This document shows positions 42,744 through 52,135 of a DNA stretch of 54,049 nucleotides, piece by piece (position 1 is the stretch's first letter; every line of letters begins with the position of its first letter). This DNA comes from Salinimicrobium profundisediminis. GTDB lineage: Bacteria > Bacteroidota > Bacteroidia > Flavobacteriales > Flavobacteriaceae. The notes beneath the pieces are model-generated. The model saw nothing but the letters and a program-made list of their open reading frames with translations, was not told the origin of the DNA and searched no databases. The position numbers were made by a program, and so were the translations under genes. The stretch lies in NCBI RefSeq assembly GCF_026241755.1, contig NZ_JAPJDA010000026.1, positions 1 through 54,049 of the forward strand, read 5' to 3'.

Positions 42744-45107
42744 ATGAACAAAAAATACTTCCTCTACATTCTGGCATTTTTGAGCCTGCAGGCAGCCTAT
42801 GCCCAAACGTCTGATCTCACTGTAGAAAAGATCATGCAGGATCCTTCCTGGATGGGTACTTTTCCTTCAAACGTGCAGTGGGGCCCGCACAGCGAATACA
42901 TTTATTTTAATTACAACCCCGATAACAGTCCTGCCGATTCCCTCTACAGGATATCCAGAAAAGACCTGAACAAGATAGAAAAGGTTTCATGGCAGGATGA
43001 GCAAAAACTCCTTCCGCAGAGAGGGGATTTTAACCAGGCGCGCAATAAAAAGGTGTACACCCGCGATGGAGATCTCTTCCTGTACGACCTGCGTAAAAAA
43101 AAGGAGGAAAAGTTACTGGAACTCAGCGGGAGCCTATCAGACCCTCAGTTTTTGTACAATGAAAATAAAATTAGTTTCGTCTTTGACAATAACGCATTCG
43201 TTTATGATCTAAGTACGGGAAAGATCACTCAACTCACCAATATCCAGACGGGTAGCCAAAAAGAGCAAAAAGACAAAGAGCTTTCTGCACAAGATCAATG
43301 GCTGCAAGATGAAAACCTGCAACTGCTCGAAGAAGTAAGAAAGCGGAAAGAAAACAAAGAAGCACAAAAAACTTACCGTGACATGACTGCAAAGCCGGAA
43401 GTGTTTACCTTTTACACCGGCGACAAGCACCTGCGAAACCTACAGGTATCCCCCAATGGCGAATATGTGACTTTTCAGCTTATCACTACCGCCGAAGCAA
43501 AAGATACTGATGTTCCCGATTACACCAATCTTACAGGTTACACAGTGAATCTTCCTGCCCGTAGCAAAGTAGGCAGCGAGCAGGCAAAACTGGAAGCCAT
43601 GGTGTACAACCTGGAAAAGGACACTGTTTTCAAAGTAGATACAGAAAATCTTCCCGGAATTAAAGATCTGCCCGATTTTGTAAAAGATTATCCCGATAAA
43701 GAATGGGAAGAAGAAGTAAGGGAAGTGTACCCCAACGGCGCCTGGTTCTCGAATGATGGAAATAAGGCTGTGATGGTAATTCGCTCCAAAGACAATAAAG
43801 ATCGATGGATTGCCGCATTAGACCCTAAAACAGGAAGCTTGAAATCCCTGGACAGGCAGAGAGATGAAGCCTGGATCTCCGGCCCCGGAATAGGCTATTC
43901 CTGGAGTGGTGGTAATATTGGCTGGCTAAACGACAATAAGACCATTTATTTTCAAAGTGAAGAAACTGGGTATTCACACCTCTATCTTCTCGATGTTAAT
44001 TCGGGCAAAAAAACACAGTTGACCAAAGGTGATTTTGAAGTTTTTGACCCCATTCTTTCCAATGACGGAAAAAGCTGGTATCTCACTACTTCGGAAGTTA
44101 ATGCCGGCCAGAGACATTTTTACAAAATGCCGGTAAGTGGGGGTAAAATGCAGCAACTTACTACACTTACCGGAAATAATGAAGTCTCCCTGTCGCCAGA
44201 TGAAGATTATATGGCAATACGATATTCGTACTCCAATAAGCCCTGGGAACTTTATTTGAAGAAAACTTCTGCTTCAGCCGAAGCTAAACAGGTGACCACA
44301 GGCCAGTCTGAAGAATTTCAGCAGTATAACTGGAGAGAACCGGAGCTTGTAAAGTTCGAAGCCACAGATGGTGCCATGGTTCCTGCCCGGTTGTACAAAC
44401 CTTCAGCCAAGGCAAAGAATGGTGCTGCGGTGGTATTTGTTCATGGTGCCGGTTACTTACAAAACGCACATAGCTGGTGGTCCAGCTACTTCAGGGAATA
44501 TATGTTCCACAACCTGCTGGCCGATCTTGGCTACACGGTTCTCGACATAGATTACCGCGGAAGTGCAGGTTATGGCCGTGACTGGCGCACCGGCATTTAC
44601 AGGCATATGGGCGGTAAAGACCTTAGCGACCAGGTAGACGGTGTAAAATATTTAATTGCTGAACATGGCGTAAACCCAGAGAAAGTCGGAATTTACGGCG
44701 GCAGTTACGGTGGGTTCATCACTCTCATGGCTATGTTTACTGAAGCCGAAACATTTGAATCTGGCGCTGCTTTGCGTTCAGTGACAGACTGGGCTCACTA
44801 CAACCATGGCTATACCTCAAACATACTCAACGAGCCGGTAAATGACCCTATTGCCTACAGGCGCTCTTCCCCTATTTATTTTGCTGAAGGTCTTGAAGGG
44901 AACCTGCTAATAGCACACGGTATGATAGATGTTAATGTGCATTTTCAGGATGTAGTGAGATTAGCCCAGAGGCTCATCGAACTTAAAAAAGAGAATTGGG
45001 AAATGGCCGTGTATCCGGTAGAAGATCACGGTTTTACCGAACCAAGCAGCTGGACCGATGAATACAGGAGAATCCTGAAGTTATTTAATGAAACCCTGTT
45101 AGATTAA
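42744..45107 (+). CDS. S9 family prolyl oligopeptidase-type peptidase, exported
   Basis: This 787-residue serine peptidase has a signal peptide (about 1-20, LQAAYAQ), a central beta-propeller and a C-terminal alpha/beta hydrolase domain. The catalytic triad is Ser654 in GGSYGGF, Asp729 in HGMIDVNVHFQD and His762 in VEDHGF. It resembles the DPP IV/acylaminoacyl-peptidase branch, which acts after Pro or Ala on small peptides. It is monocistronic and followed by a 133-bp inverted-repeat element. Confidence 0.95.
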   Translation: MNKKYFLYILAFLSLQAAYAQTSDLTVEKIMQDPSWMGTFPSNVQWGPHSEYIYFNYNPDNSPADSLYRISRKDLNKIEKVSWQDEQKLLPQRGDFNQARNKKVYTRDGDLFLYDLRKKKEEKLLELSGSLSDPQFLYNENKISFVFDNNAFVYDLSTGKITQLTNIQTGSQKEQKDKELSAQDQWLQDENLQLLEEVRKRKENKEAQKTYRDMTAKPEVFTFYTGDKHLRNLQVSPNGEYVTFQLITTAEAKDTDVPDYTNLTGYTVNLPARSKVGSEQAKLEAMVYNLEKDTVFKVDTENLPGIKDLPDFVKDYPDKEWEEEVREVYPNGAWFSNDGNKAVMVIRSKDNKDRWIAALDPKTGSLKSLDRQRDEAWISGPGIGYSWSGGNIGWLNDNKTIYFQSEETGYSHLYLLDVNSGKKTQLTKGDFEVFDPILSNDGKSWYLTTSEVNAGQRHFYKMPVSGGKMQQLTTLTGNNEVSLSPDEDYMAIRYSYSNKPWELYLKKTSASAEAKQVTTGQSEEFQQYNWREPELVKFEATDGAMVPARLYKPSAKAKNGAAVVFVHGAGYLQNAHSWWSSYFREYMFHNLLADLGYTVLDIDYRGSAGYGRDWRTGIYRHMGGKDLSDQVDGVKYLIAEHGVNPEKVGIYGGSYGGFITLMAMFTEAETFESGAALRSVTDWAHYNHGYTSNILNEPVNDPIAYRRSSPIYFAEGLEGNLLIAHGMIDVNVHFQDVVRLAQRLIELKKENWEMAVYPVEDHGFTEPSSWTDEYRRILKLFNETLLD

Positions 45108-45124
45108 CCTGCCAAAAAGGGCAA

Positions 45125-45257
45125 AAAGAGGCTGTCTTTAAAGCTGTAAAATGTCATTCTGAATTTATTCAGAAGCATACTTCACTCACCTTCAGAAGCA
45201 TACAATATCTGAGACGTTTAAAGGAGCACAAAACAGAGCTTTAAGGGCAGCCTCTTT
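45125..45257. repeat. 133-bp inverted-repeat element, terminator-like ends
   Basis: AAAGAGGCTGTCTTTAAAGC at 45125-45144 pairs with GCTTTAAGGGCAGCCTCTTT at 45238-45257, with two mismatches. The same outer 10 bp form a compact terminator at 48-77. The interior has CATTCTGAATTTATTCAGAA, and TTCAGAAGCATAC twice (45168-45180, 45191-45203). It follows the S9 peptidase gene and probably ends its transcript. Confidence 0.75.
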
Positions 45258-45330
45258 GCATTCGCCCCAGCCTTTCGCTTCCAGATTTACAGTATTTTTC
45301 CTACCTTTAATAATCTAATTTACTTCTACC

Positions 45331-45777
45331 ATGAAAAAGATCCTCGTAGCGATCAACATTGAGAAAAATGCCGATCGTTTAATAGCCAAAGCCGAAGAAA
45401 TTGCTCAGGCTTTCGGATCCAAGATTTGGATCCTTCACGTAAGCGAACCCGACCCCGACGATTACCTTGGGCTGGAAGCCGGACCACAATACGCTCAGGA
45501 CAAAAGAGTGGAAAACCGGAAAAAAGAAGGCGAACTTGTTAAGCGCATGGCCGAAAACCTGCGCCAAAAGAACATTGAAGCCGAAGCTGTACAACTTAAA
45601 GGGTCAACGGTAAAAATGATCAAAAAAGAAGTGCAGAATATCAATGCCGACCTGCTTATTGCCGGACACCACAAAAAGAACTTTTTCTACGATATGTTTG
45701 TAGGAAGCATAAAACAGGAACTAATTGACGATCTGGATGTTCCCGTTCTACTGGTGCCTGTAAAACATAGATCTTAA
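45331..45777 (+). CDS. Universal stress protein, UspA family
   Basis: The 148-residue single-domain protein has the Usp fold: MKKILVAINIEKNADRLIAK at the start, IWILHVSEPD in the second strand, and a C-terminal ATP-binding-like segment GHHKKNFFYDMFVGSIKQEL and DDLDVPVLLVP. The usual G-2x-G-9x-G(S/T) motif is only partly kept, so nucleotide binding is uncertain. It is monocistronic. Preceding it is the 133-bp element and following it is the multi-PAS gene. Confidence 0.9.
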   Translation: MKKILVAINIEKNADRLIAKAEEIAQAFGSKIWILHVSEPDPDDYLGLEAGPQYAQDKRVENRKKEGELVKRMAENLRQKNIEAEAVQLKGSTVKMIKKEVQNINADLLIAGHHKKNFFYDMFVGSIKQELIDDLDVPVLLVPVKHRS

Positions 45778-45927
45778 TCTGTTTGAAGAAAGGACTACAA
45801 TGAATTTCCAGCTAATTTGTAGGAATTTTCTTCATTTATTTATTACCCTACAGGTCAAAGAGGACTTTTTTGTCGCCTAACGACCCAACTTCGTAGTTTT
45901 CAATAGGTCGAGGGAATATATTTTGTT

Positions 45928-45935
45928 TATATTTG
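45928..45935 (+). promoter_or_regulatory. Putative -7 box for the multi-PAS gene
   Basis: TATATTTG lies 59 bp before the chosen ATG (45995); no clear -33 element. Confidence 0.35.
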
Positions 45936-45994
45936 TTTCGCCTTTAACAAAAAATTAGGAGCAAAGGCAGGTTTTATACTTGTGTCCCCCTGCG

Positions 45995-48748
45995 ATGAGA
46001 GAAAACTGCTGGAAAGAAATTTTTGAAGCCATTCCCTTTGCCTGTTTGGTTTTAGAACCTCAAGAGTGCAGTGCATTCATGATGGTAGAGGCTAATACGG
46101 CCTATCTTGAATTATTGGGTAGATCCCGGGAAGATCTATTAGGCAAAGACAGCAGGGAAATCTTCTCTTCCAATCCCAACCTCAGCGAATATGGACCTGA
46201 CTCTTTCTTTGCAACTTTAGAAAAAGTTATAAGGTTAGGAGAAAAAGAAGAGGTAAACGACCTCCGGTACGACGTAGAAAATAAAGTTACGGGAGAACTT
46301 GAAGAACGCTATTTCAGTTCTCAGAATTTCCCAATAAAGAACGAAGCCGGAAAAGTGGAAGTGATCCTGCACTGCGCCCGGGAAGTTACGGCAGAGAATA
46401 AACGCAAGAAACGCGATAAAGAAATTGAAGAAGAGCTCAGTTTAAGCCGCCAACAATTCAAGAACTTTATAAGGAGTAACCCTGACGGGCTTTACAGGCT
46501 TGACATGCAGGGAAATTTTCTACATGTCAATGAGAGCCTTGCCATGATGGCCGGCTTACCTGCAGAAGAGTTAATCAAAAGTAACTTTATAAATTTTTGC
46601 ACCCCTCATGACCAGGACCTCGTTATTGAACATTTTGAAAGGTCCCGTCAAGGAAAAGTAACCTCATTTGAAGCCGAATTCCTAGCGGCTACAGGCAACC
46701 TGGTTGCTCTTAAGATCCTGCTAATGCCTATGTTTTTAGAGGGCAGTGTAGCCGAGGTTCATGGAATTGCTAAAGATATCACTCAGCTAAAGCACAGCGA
46801 AAAGGTGATTATGGAGAAAAGCCGTTTTCTTGAAGTGAACGCAGCTTTTGTAAGTTCCCTCCTTGAAAAAGAAATTAATCAGGAAGCACTTCAACAAACT
46901 TTTGGAGTCATAGCCGAAACCGTTGAAGTCGACAGGATGTACTATTTTGAGGCAAACTCCGACCCTGAAACCGGTGAAATATTGATAAGTCAAAAGGTAG
47001 AATGGTGCAGCGAAAAAACCATTCCTCAAATTGATAATAAGGAGCTGCAGAATATGCCAATAAAGAAGGTACAGGAAATTACTGGTCCCCTTGTAAAAAA
47101 CCTTCCATTTACTGCTATTTTAGACGAACTTGCTCCTGGTGAGCTAAGAGAAATTTTTATTGAGCAGCAAATAAAATCTATGTTGTTACTGCCAGTTTTC
47201 GTAGGAGATTCACTTACCGGCTTTGTGGGGTTTGACGACTGTACGTATCAGCGCATCTGGAAAGAAGAAGAAATTACCTTTTTAAAGGGTCTTACCCAAA
47301 ACCTGACTAATGCTTTTGAACGTAATGCCGCTCTTAAGAAAGCCAAACAAAGCGAGGAAGAACTTAAATTGAGTGAACAAAAATTTCGGGCTCTGGTTCA
47401 GGAAGGTGCCGATCTTATTGGGATTTTAGATATTTATGGATGCTATTCTTTTGTAAGTGAGAACTACAAGAAGATTCTTGGTTTAGATCCGCAGGAGCTC
47501 ATAGGGAAGAATGCACAATATTTCATTCATCCTGAAGACTGGCCCAGGGTAAACCAACAGTTCTACCAGTTAAAGAATCAAAAACAGGTGAAAATCTCAC
47601 CTTTTAGATTTAAGAATAAAAATGGTGAATATCGGTGGGTACAGACCACCGCTACCAATCTATTAAACGATTCTGCCGTTAAAGGAATTGTAGCCAATTC
47701 TCTTGATATTACCATGGTGATTGAGCAGGCCAGGGAAATTGAGCATATTAACGAACGCTATCAATTGGCAGCAACGGCCACGCAAGATCTTATTTACGAT
47801 TGGGATCTTGTGAAAAACAAAGTCACCCGTTTCCACAGAGGACCACAGGAGTTGTTTGGCTATTCTGCGGAAGCAGTAGATCAATATGATTTCTGGAGAA
47901 ATAATGTGCACCCCGAAGATAAACAGGCTGAAAAGAAAAAACTGGCAATTGTAATTTCCAATCCAAACGAAAATTTTATAAAAACAGAATACCGCTTTAG
48001 GAAAGCCGACGGCACTTATGCCCGGGTGGTAGATCGCGGTTACATCATTAGAGATTATACCGGTAAGGCACTACGGCTTATTGGTGCCACCAGCGATATT
48101 TCAGAAATAATCACAAAAAGGGAGGCCTTAAAGGTCGCCAACAAACGTTTTAAGATGGCCATGAAAGCCACCAATGAAATGATTTGGGACTGGGAGATAG
48201 ATACCGATTCGGTAACACGAAGTAAAGGCTATAAGAAGATCTTTGGTTATGACACCAACGAAGCCACAACAGTACACGCCTTTTGGCTCAGGAAAGTGGT
48301 TGACGAAGACAGGGGTAAGGTACAACGCTCTCTTGCCGATGCCATAAACAATACCGGGGTCAAAAAATGGAAACTGGAATACAGGTTTGTAAAAGCCGAT
48401 GGCATGATTGCCCACATCATAGATCGCGGTTATATTTTACGGGACAGCAACGGCAAAGCAACGAGAATGGTGGGCGCGGTGCTCGATGTAACGAACTCCA
48501 GAAGGCTTTTGCAGAAAGTTCAAAAACAAAATAAGGTGCTAAAGGAAATTGCCTGGGAACAGTCTCACGTGGTAAGAGCCCCACTGGCACGCATAAAAGG
48601 CCTTTTACACCTGCTGGAAGAAGAGTTGTTTGAGGAAATGTCAAAAAAAGAGATCCTATTTCACATGAAAGAATCGGCTAACGAGCTCGATGATATTATT
48701 CGGAATATTGTAGAAAAAACTGAAAAGATTAATGTTGAAGCCAGATAA
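45995..48748 (+). CDS. Multi-PAS/GAF sensor with H-box but no ATPase domain
   Basis: This 917-residue cytoplasmic protein contains, in order, PAS1 (~1-130), PAS2 (~155-270), GAF (~280-450), PAS3 (~465-585), PAS4 (~595-715) and PAS5 (~720-840). A short coiled-coil and a dimerisation/phospho-acceptor helix follow, with His858 in EQSHVVRAPLARI. It then ends at NVEAR: no N, G1, F or G2 boxes of an HATPase domain are present. No transmembrane segment is seen. ATG at 45995 was chosen over an upstream TTG. Its last 17 bp overlap the response-regulator gene, so the two are translationally coupled. It could receive phosphate from another kinase or act as a scaffold. Confidence 0.88.
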   Translation: MRENCWKEIFEAIPFACLVLEPQECSAFMMVEANTAYLELLGRSREDLLGKDSREIFSSNPNLSEYGPDSFFATLEKVIRLGEKEEVNDLRYDVENKVTGELEERYFSSQNFPIKNEAGKVEVILHCAREVTAENKRKKRDKEIEEELSLSRQQFKNFIRSNPDGLYRLDMQGNFLHVNESLAMMAGLPAEELIKSNFINFCTPHDQDLVIEHFERSRQGKVTSFEAEFLAATGNLVALKILLMPMFLEGSVAEVHGIAKDITQLKHSEKVIMEKSRFLEVNAAFVSSLLEKEINQEALQQTFGVIAETVEVDRMYYFEANSDPETGEILISQKVEWCSEKTIPQIDNKELQNMPIKKVQEITGPLVKNLPFTAILDELAPGELREIFIEQQIKSMLLLPVFVGDSLTGFVGFDDCTYQRIWKEEEITFLKGLTQNLTNAFERNAALKKAKQSEEELKLSEQKFRALVQEGADLIGILDIYGCYSFVSENYKKILGLDPQELIGKNAQYFIHPEDWPRVNQQFYQLKNQKQVKISPFRFKNKNGEYRWVQTTATNLLNDSAVKGIVANSLDITMVIEQAREIEHINERYQLAATATQDLIYDWDLVKNKVTRFHRGPQELFGYSAEAVDQYDFWRNNVHPEDKQAEKKKLAIVISNPNENFIKTEYRFRKADGTYARVVDRGYIIRDYTGKALRLIGATSDISEIITKREALKVANKRFKMAMKATNEMIWDWEIDTDSVTRSKGYKKIFGYDTNEATTVHAFWLRKVVDEDRGKVQRSLADAINNTGVKKWKLEYRFVKADGMIAHIIDRGYILRDSNGKATRMVGAVLDVTNSRRLLQKVQKQNKVLKEIAWEQSHVVRAPLARIKGLLHLLEEELFEEMSKKEILFHMKESANELDDIIRNIVEKTEKINVEAR

Positions 48749-49181
48749 TTCAGGTCGTTTGGAAATTCTGGTAGTAGATGACGATAAAGTAGTGACTTTA
48801 TTGCACAAGAGCAGTCTGAAATCTTCCAGAATTGAACATTCTCCGGTACTTTGCTACAACGGTAAGGAAGCGCTTGACTATCTTAGGAAGCACGACAAAC
48901 CCGGAAAACACTTCCTGGTTTTGCTCGACCTCAACATGCCCGTACTTGACGGCTGGAAGGTGTTGAAAAGACTCAAAAAAGAACCTATGCAGGCCCAGGT
49001 ATTCGTAGTGGTGGTGACATCTTCAATCAACCATCAGGATGCTGTAAAAGCCCAAAAGTTTGAGCACGTAATTCATTTTTGCCGCAAACCTTTAACAGTG
49101 GCGTGCACTCTTAAGATCAAAAATCTGGAGCCTCTTCGAAAATTCTTCTTTCAGAACGTGGAGGAAAATCAGAAAAAATAA
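48732..49181 (+). CDS. Single-domain response regulator
   Basis: The 149-residue protein is a stand-alone receiver: acidic VVDDDKVV, phospho-acceptor Asp in LVLLDLNMPVLDGW, Thr/Ser in VVVTSSINH and Lys in FCRKPLTV. No output domain follows, so it acts as a CheY-like protein or a phosphate shuttle. Its gene starts inside the 3' end of the multi-PAS gene (17-bp overlap, different frame), making it the likely partner of that sensor. Confidence 0.93.
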   Translation: MLKPDNSGRLEILVVDDDKVVTLLHKSSLKSSRIEHSPVLCYNGKEALDYLRKHDKPGKHFLVLLDLNMPVLDGWKVLKRLKKEPMQAQVFVVVVTSSINHQDAVKAQKFEHVIHFCRKPLTVACTLKIKNLEPLRKFFFQNVEENQKK

Positions 49182-49186
49182 AGAAG

Positions 49187-49212
49187 GGTGTCAAAAATGG
49201 CATTTTAAGAGC
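49187..49212. repeat. Dispersed palindrome, copy 10
   Basis: GGTGTC, AAAAATG-G-CATTTT, AAGAG; centre 49200; right arm slightly decayed. Intergenic. Confidence 0.7.
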
Positions 49213-49248
49213 CCAATATTCTTCAGAAATTTTTATCTTGAAACAAAA

Positions 49249-50295
49249 ATGAAGCAGGTAAATACTGCCTTTGCAGGTTATGGCTCCGGCGGGAGCATCT
49301 ATAATGCCCCAATCCTATCGAGCGTTGATGGATTTACAGTAAAAAAGATCCTCACCTCCAACCCTACCAATGTTGAAGCCGCAAAAAAAGACTTTCCGGA
49401 GGTTGAGATCGTAGGAGAGTATTCAGAAATACTGGAAGATCCCGAAATTGATCTCATCATTTTAGTATTACCCAACCATCTCCATTATACTTTTGCTGAA
49501 AAAGCCTTAAAAGCAAGGAAAAATGTACTGGTTGAAAAACCCTTTACTCCCAATGTACGAGAAGCAAATGAACTTATAAAACTGGCACATCAACAAAATT
49601 TACTGCTCACCGTGCACCACAACCGGCGTTGGGACAGTGATTTTTTAACTGTAAAAAAGGTAGTTGAAAATGGCCTTTTAGGAAGGGTGGTTGAATATGA
49701 AGCCCATTTTGATCGCTTTAGAAACAAAGTAAAAACCGGCTGGAAAGAGGATAAAGAGAACCCCGGAAGCGGAATTCTCTATGATTTGGGAAGTCATCTA
49801 ATTGATCAGGCGCTTTGTCTCTTCGGACTTCCTCATGAAGTATTTGCCGATATTAGGACCCAGCGGGACAACGCCACGGTACCCGATGCTTTTGAACTTC
49901 TCCTCTTCTACCCTAACCTGAAAGTTACTTTAAAAGCAGGAATGCTTGTAAAGGAAAAAGGCCCCACTTACCAGCTCTCTGGTACGAAGGGAAGTTTTGT
50001 GAAATATGGTGTTGACCCCCAGGAAGAATATCTTAAAAAAGGTGCTAAACCACAAAACACTTCAGAATGGGGTGTGGAACCCAAAGATATTTGGGGCAGG
50101 CTAAATACTGTTGAAGAAGAAAAGTTTTTAGAAAGTGAGCGCGGCAATTACCCTTTCCTGTACCAAAACCTGTATAACGCCCTTACCCAGGCAGAAGCTC
50201 TTGCAGTGTCACCTCAACAGGCCAGAGACGTCATAAAGGTCATAGAAGCGGCGCAACAAAGTCATGATGAGCGTAGGGTGATTACCTTTGGTTAA
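49249..50295 (+). CDS. Gfo/Idh/MocA family oxidoreductase
   Basis: The 348-residue NAD(P)-dependent dehydrogenase has an N-terminal Rossmann motif AGYGSGGSIYNAPI, the signature EKPFTPN with the conserved Lys-Pro and a C-terminal alpha/beta domain containing GSGILYDLGSHLIDQALCLFG with the catalytic Asp/His pair. It resembles YdgJ/YvaA-type members acting on inositols or other sugars; the substrate is unknown. Its last 14 bp overlap the convergent symporter gene. Confidence 0.93.
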   Translation: MKQVNTAFAGYGSGGSIYNAPILSSVDGFTVKKILTSNPTNVEAAKKDFPEVEIVGEYSEILEDPEIDLIILVLPNHLHYTFAEKALKARKNVLVEKPFTPNVREANELIKLAHQQNLLLTVHHNRRWDSDFLTVKKVVENGLLGRVVEYEAHFDRFRNKVKTGWKEDKENPGSGILYDLGSHLIDQALCLFGLPHEVFADIRTQRDNATVPDAFELLLFYPNLKVTLKAGMLVKEKGPTYQLSGTKGSFVKYGVDPQEEYLKKGAKPQNTSEWGVEPKDIWGRLNTVEEEKFLESERGNYPFLYQNLYNALTQAEALAVSPQQARDVIKVIEAAQQSHDERRVITFG

Positions 50296-51676
50296 GAGGT
50301 TTTCCCGACTCCTTCAGTTTTAAAAAATATCTTTTTGCCTCCTTCAGTACCCGAGGTGCCATGATTAGTGTGGCTGTCATTGTAGGAATAGCCATTAAAG
50401 CAAAAAATCCGTCGATGAGGTTTATCATCATACTTAGGGATGTTGTTGCCCCCAGGAGTATACTCAGAATATAGAAGTAGTTGTAGTAATGCTTGTTTTT
50501 GGCCCCAATTAAGAAGGAAAGACATTTGCTTCCGTAGTAAGAATAAGAAAACAGGGAAGATATACTAAAGATGGCGATACAAATGAGCAGCAGATAATTT
50601 CCGTAGAAAGGTATAGATGCATCAAAGGCGGCAGCGGTTAAACTCACCCCATTCACATCGTGGGTTTGCCAAACCCCGGTGACAAGAATCGCCATTCCGG
50701 TTAAGGAGCACACAACGAGCGTATCTATTGCCGGCCCCAGCATAGCGACCAGGCCTTCGCGTACTGGCTCGGCGGTTTTAGCAGCTCCGTGTGCCATGGG
50801 AGCGGTTCCAATCCCGGCTTCATTTGAAAAAGCACCACGCCGTATACCCAGAATTATGAGTCCGCCAAGCATACCTCCCAAAAATGGCTCTCCGGCGTAA
50901 TTTTCTGCTGCAAATGCATCAGTAAAAATAAGTTTGAAGTAGTATGGCACCTGCTCAAGATTTACGAACAAAATAATAAGCACGGCCACAAAATAAAGCC
51001 CCACCATAACCGGAACCATTCTTGAAACCGTATTACTTATTCTATTAAGACCCCCGTAAATCACCACTGCAGTAATTATGGCCAGAATCACTCCAATGAT
51101 AAGGTTGGATGTTAGCGTGACTTCAACCCCATTAGGTGTTAAAAGAATATAATTTATAGCCTGGGTAAGTTGGTTGACATTAAAGACCGGTAAAGCCCCC
51201 ACAAGGCCTGCTACACTGAAAAAAGCTGCCATGATCCACCATTTTTTCCCGAGTCCTTCGGTAATAAAATACATGGGGCCACCCTGTAGCTTCCCTTCAG
51301 AATCTTTTCCGCGGTACATGACGGCCAGGGTATTGGTGAAAAATTTGGTAGCCATACCTATAATGGCACTTATCCACAACCAGAACATGGCACCCGGACC
51401 TCCAATAGCGATAGCCACTGCAACGCCGGCAATATTCCCCATCCCAATGGTAGAAGAAAGTGCCGTAGAAAGCGCCTTGAAATGATTGATCTCGCCGGGA
51501 TCGTTTGGATCATCATACTTTCCCCGAAGTACCTCTATGGAATGCCCCAGGTAACGAAAGGGAAGAAATTTTGAAAGAATAAGAAGGTATAATCCTCCAC
51601 CGGTAAGTAAGATTAAAAGCGGAAGGCCCCATACGAAGGAGGCGAATTGAGCAATGAACTCATCTAGTGTTGCCAT
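50282..51676 (-). CDS. Sodium:alanine symporter, AGCS family
   Basis: The 464-residue protein has 10-11 helices and the AGCS hallmarks: STALSSTIGMGNIAGVAVAI, GPGAMFWLWISAIIGMATKF and the central GIRRGAFSNEAGIGTAPMAH. It cotransports alanine or glycine with sodium. A TATATTTG box on the minus strand (51688-51681) ends just 5 bp before the start codon, suggesting an almost leaderless mRNA. Confidence 0.95.
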   Translation of the reverse strand: MATLDEFIAQFASFVWGLPLLILLTGGGLYLLILSKFLPFRYLGHSIEVLRGKYDDPNDPGEINHFKALSTALSSTIGMGNIAGVAVAIAIGGPGAMFWLWISAIIGMATKFFTNTLAVMYRGKDSEGKLQGGPMYFITEGLGKKWWIMAAFFSVAGLVGALPVFNVNQLTQAINYILLTPNGVEVTLTSNLIIGVILAIITAVVIYGGLNRISNTVSRMVPVMVGLYFVAVLIILFVNLEQVPYYFKLIFTDAFAAENYAGEPFLGGMLGGLIILGIRRGAFSNEAGIGTAPMAHGAAKTAEPVREGLVAMLGPAIDTLVVCSLTGMAILVTGVWQTHDVNGVSLTAAAFDASIPFYGNYLLLICIAIFSISSLFSYSYYGSKCLSFLIGAKNKHYYNYFYILSILLGATTSLSMMINLIDGFFALMAIPTMTATLIMAPRVLKEAKRYFLKLKESGKPLNQR

Positions 51677-51679
51677 ATA

Positions 51680-51696
51680 GCAAATATAGTATTTGC
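51680..51696 (-). promoter_or_regulatory. Palindrome overlapping the AGCS symporter -7 box
   Basis: GCAAATA-TAG-TATTTGC is a perfect 7-3-7 palindrome. Its left half, read on the minus strand, supplies TATATTTG. A regulator bound here would block the promoter. Confidence 0.4.
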
Positions 51697-51866
51697 AGGG
51701 TACTATACAAGCCCAGCAGGCTTATCACCAGATCATTTCTTTAATTTTCACAACTTTAGCGCTTCAGACTTTTCTTTTAGTACCCCCACTAACAAGAGAT
51801 TATATCTCAGTGAGAACAGCAACAGAAACGCGGTAGACAAAAAATACTTTATTTTGCACAAAAATA

Positions 51867-51897
51867 TTTTCGTTTTTTATAAAATAGCCTATATTTG
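51867..51897 (+). promoter_or_regulatory. Putative promoter of tRNA-Arg
   Basis: TTTT at 51867-51870 and TATATTTG at 51890-51897 are 19 bp apart. The -7 box ends 12 bp before the tRNA 5' end. Confidence 0.5.
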
Positions 51898-51909
51898 CAC
51901 CCGCAAAAC

Positions 51910-51983
51910 GGCCTCGTGGCGCAACTGAATAGCGCATCTGATTACGGCTCAGAAGGTTACAGGTTTGAATCCTGTCGAGGTCA
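51910..51983 (+). tRNA. tRNA-Arg(ACG)
   Basis: A 74-nt cloverleaf: acceptor stem GGCCTCG with CGAGGTC (one G-U), D-arm GCGC/GCGC, anticodon stem TCTGA/TCAGA with loop TTACGGC (anticodon ACG), variable loop AGGTT, T-arm ACAGG/CCTGT, discriminator A73. The CCA end is not encoded. It is followed at 18 bp by a terminator and by an integrase gene, so its 3' end is the likely attachment site. Confidence 0.95.
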
Positions 51984-52000
51984 CTATATCCACTTCAACA

Positions 52001-52036
52001 AACCCTGTAACTCACTGATTTACAGGGTTTTTTATT
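52001..52036 (+). terminator. Terminator of tRNA-Arg
   Basis: AACCCTGTAA at 52001-52010 pairs exactly with TTACAGGGTT at 52020-52029, followed by a long T run. Confidence 0.9.
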
Positions 52037-52087
52037 TTTTTTGATGTTAATTAATGTTAAAAAATATTGATTAATATCGAATTACGA

Positions 52088-52135
52088 GGTCAACAAATCG
52101 GTCAACAAAAATAGTTTTAAGAAATTTGTTGACCG
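52088..52135. repeat. Cluster of GGTCAACAAA sites upstream of the integrase gene
   Basis: GGTCAACAAA at 52088-52097, CGGTCAACAAA at 52099-52109 and the inverted TTTGTTGACCG at 52125-52135. The inner pair is a perfect 11-bp inverted repeat with a 15-bp spacer. Likely arm-type integrase sites or an operator. Confidence 0.6.
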
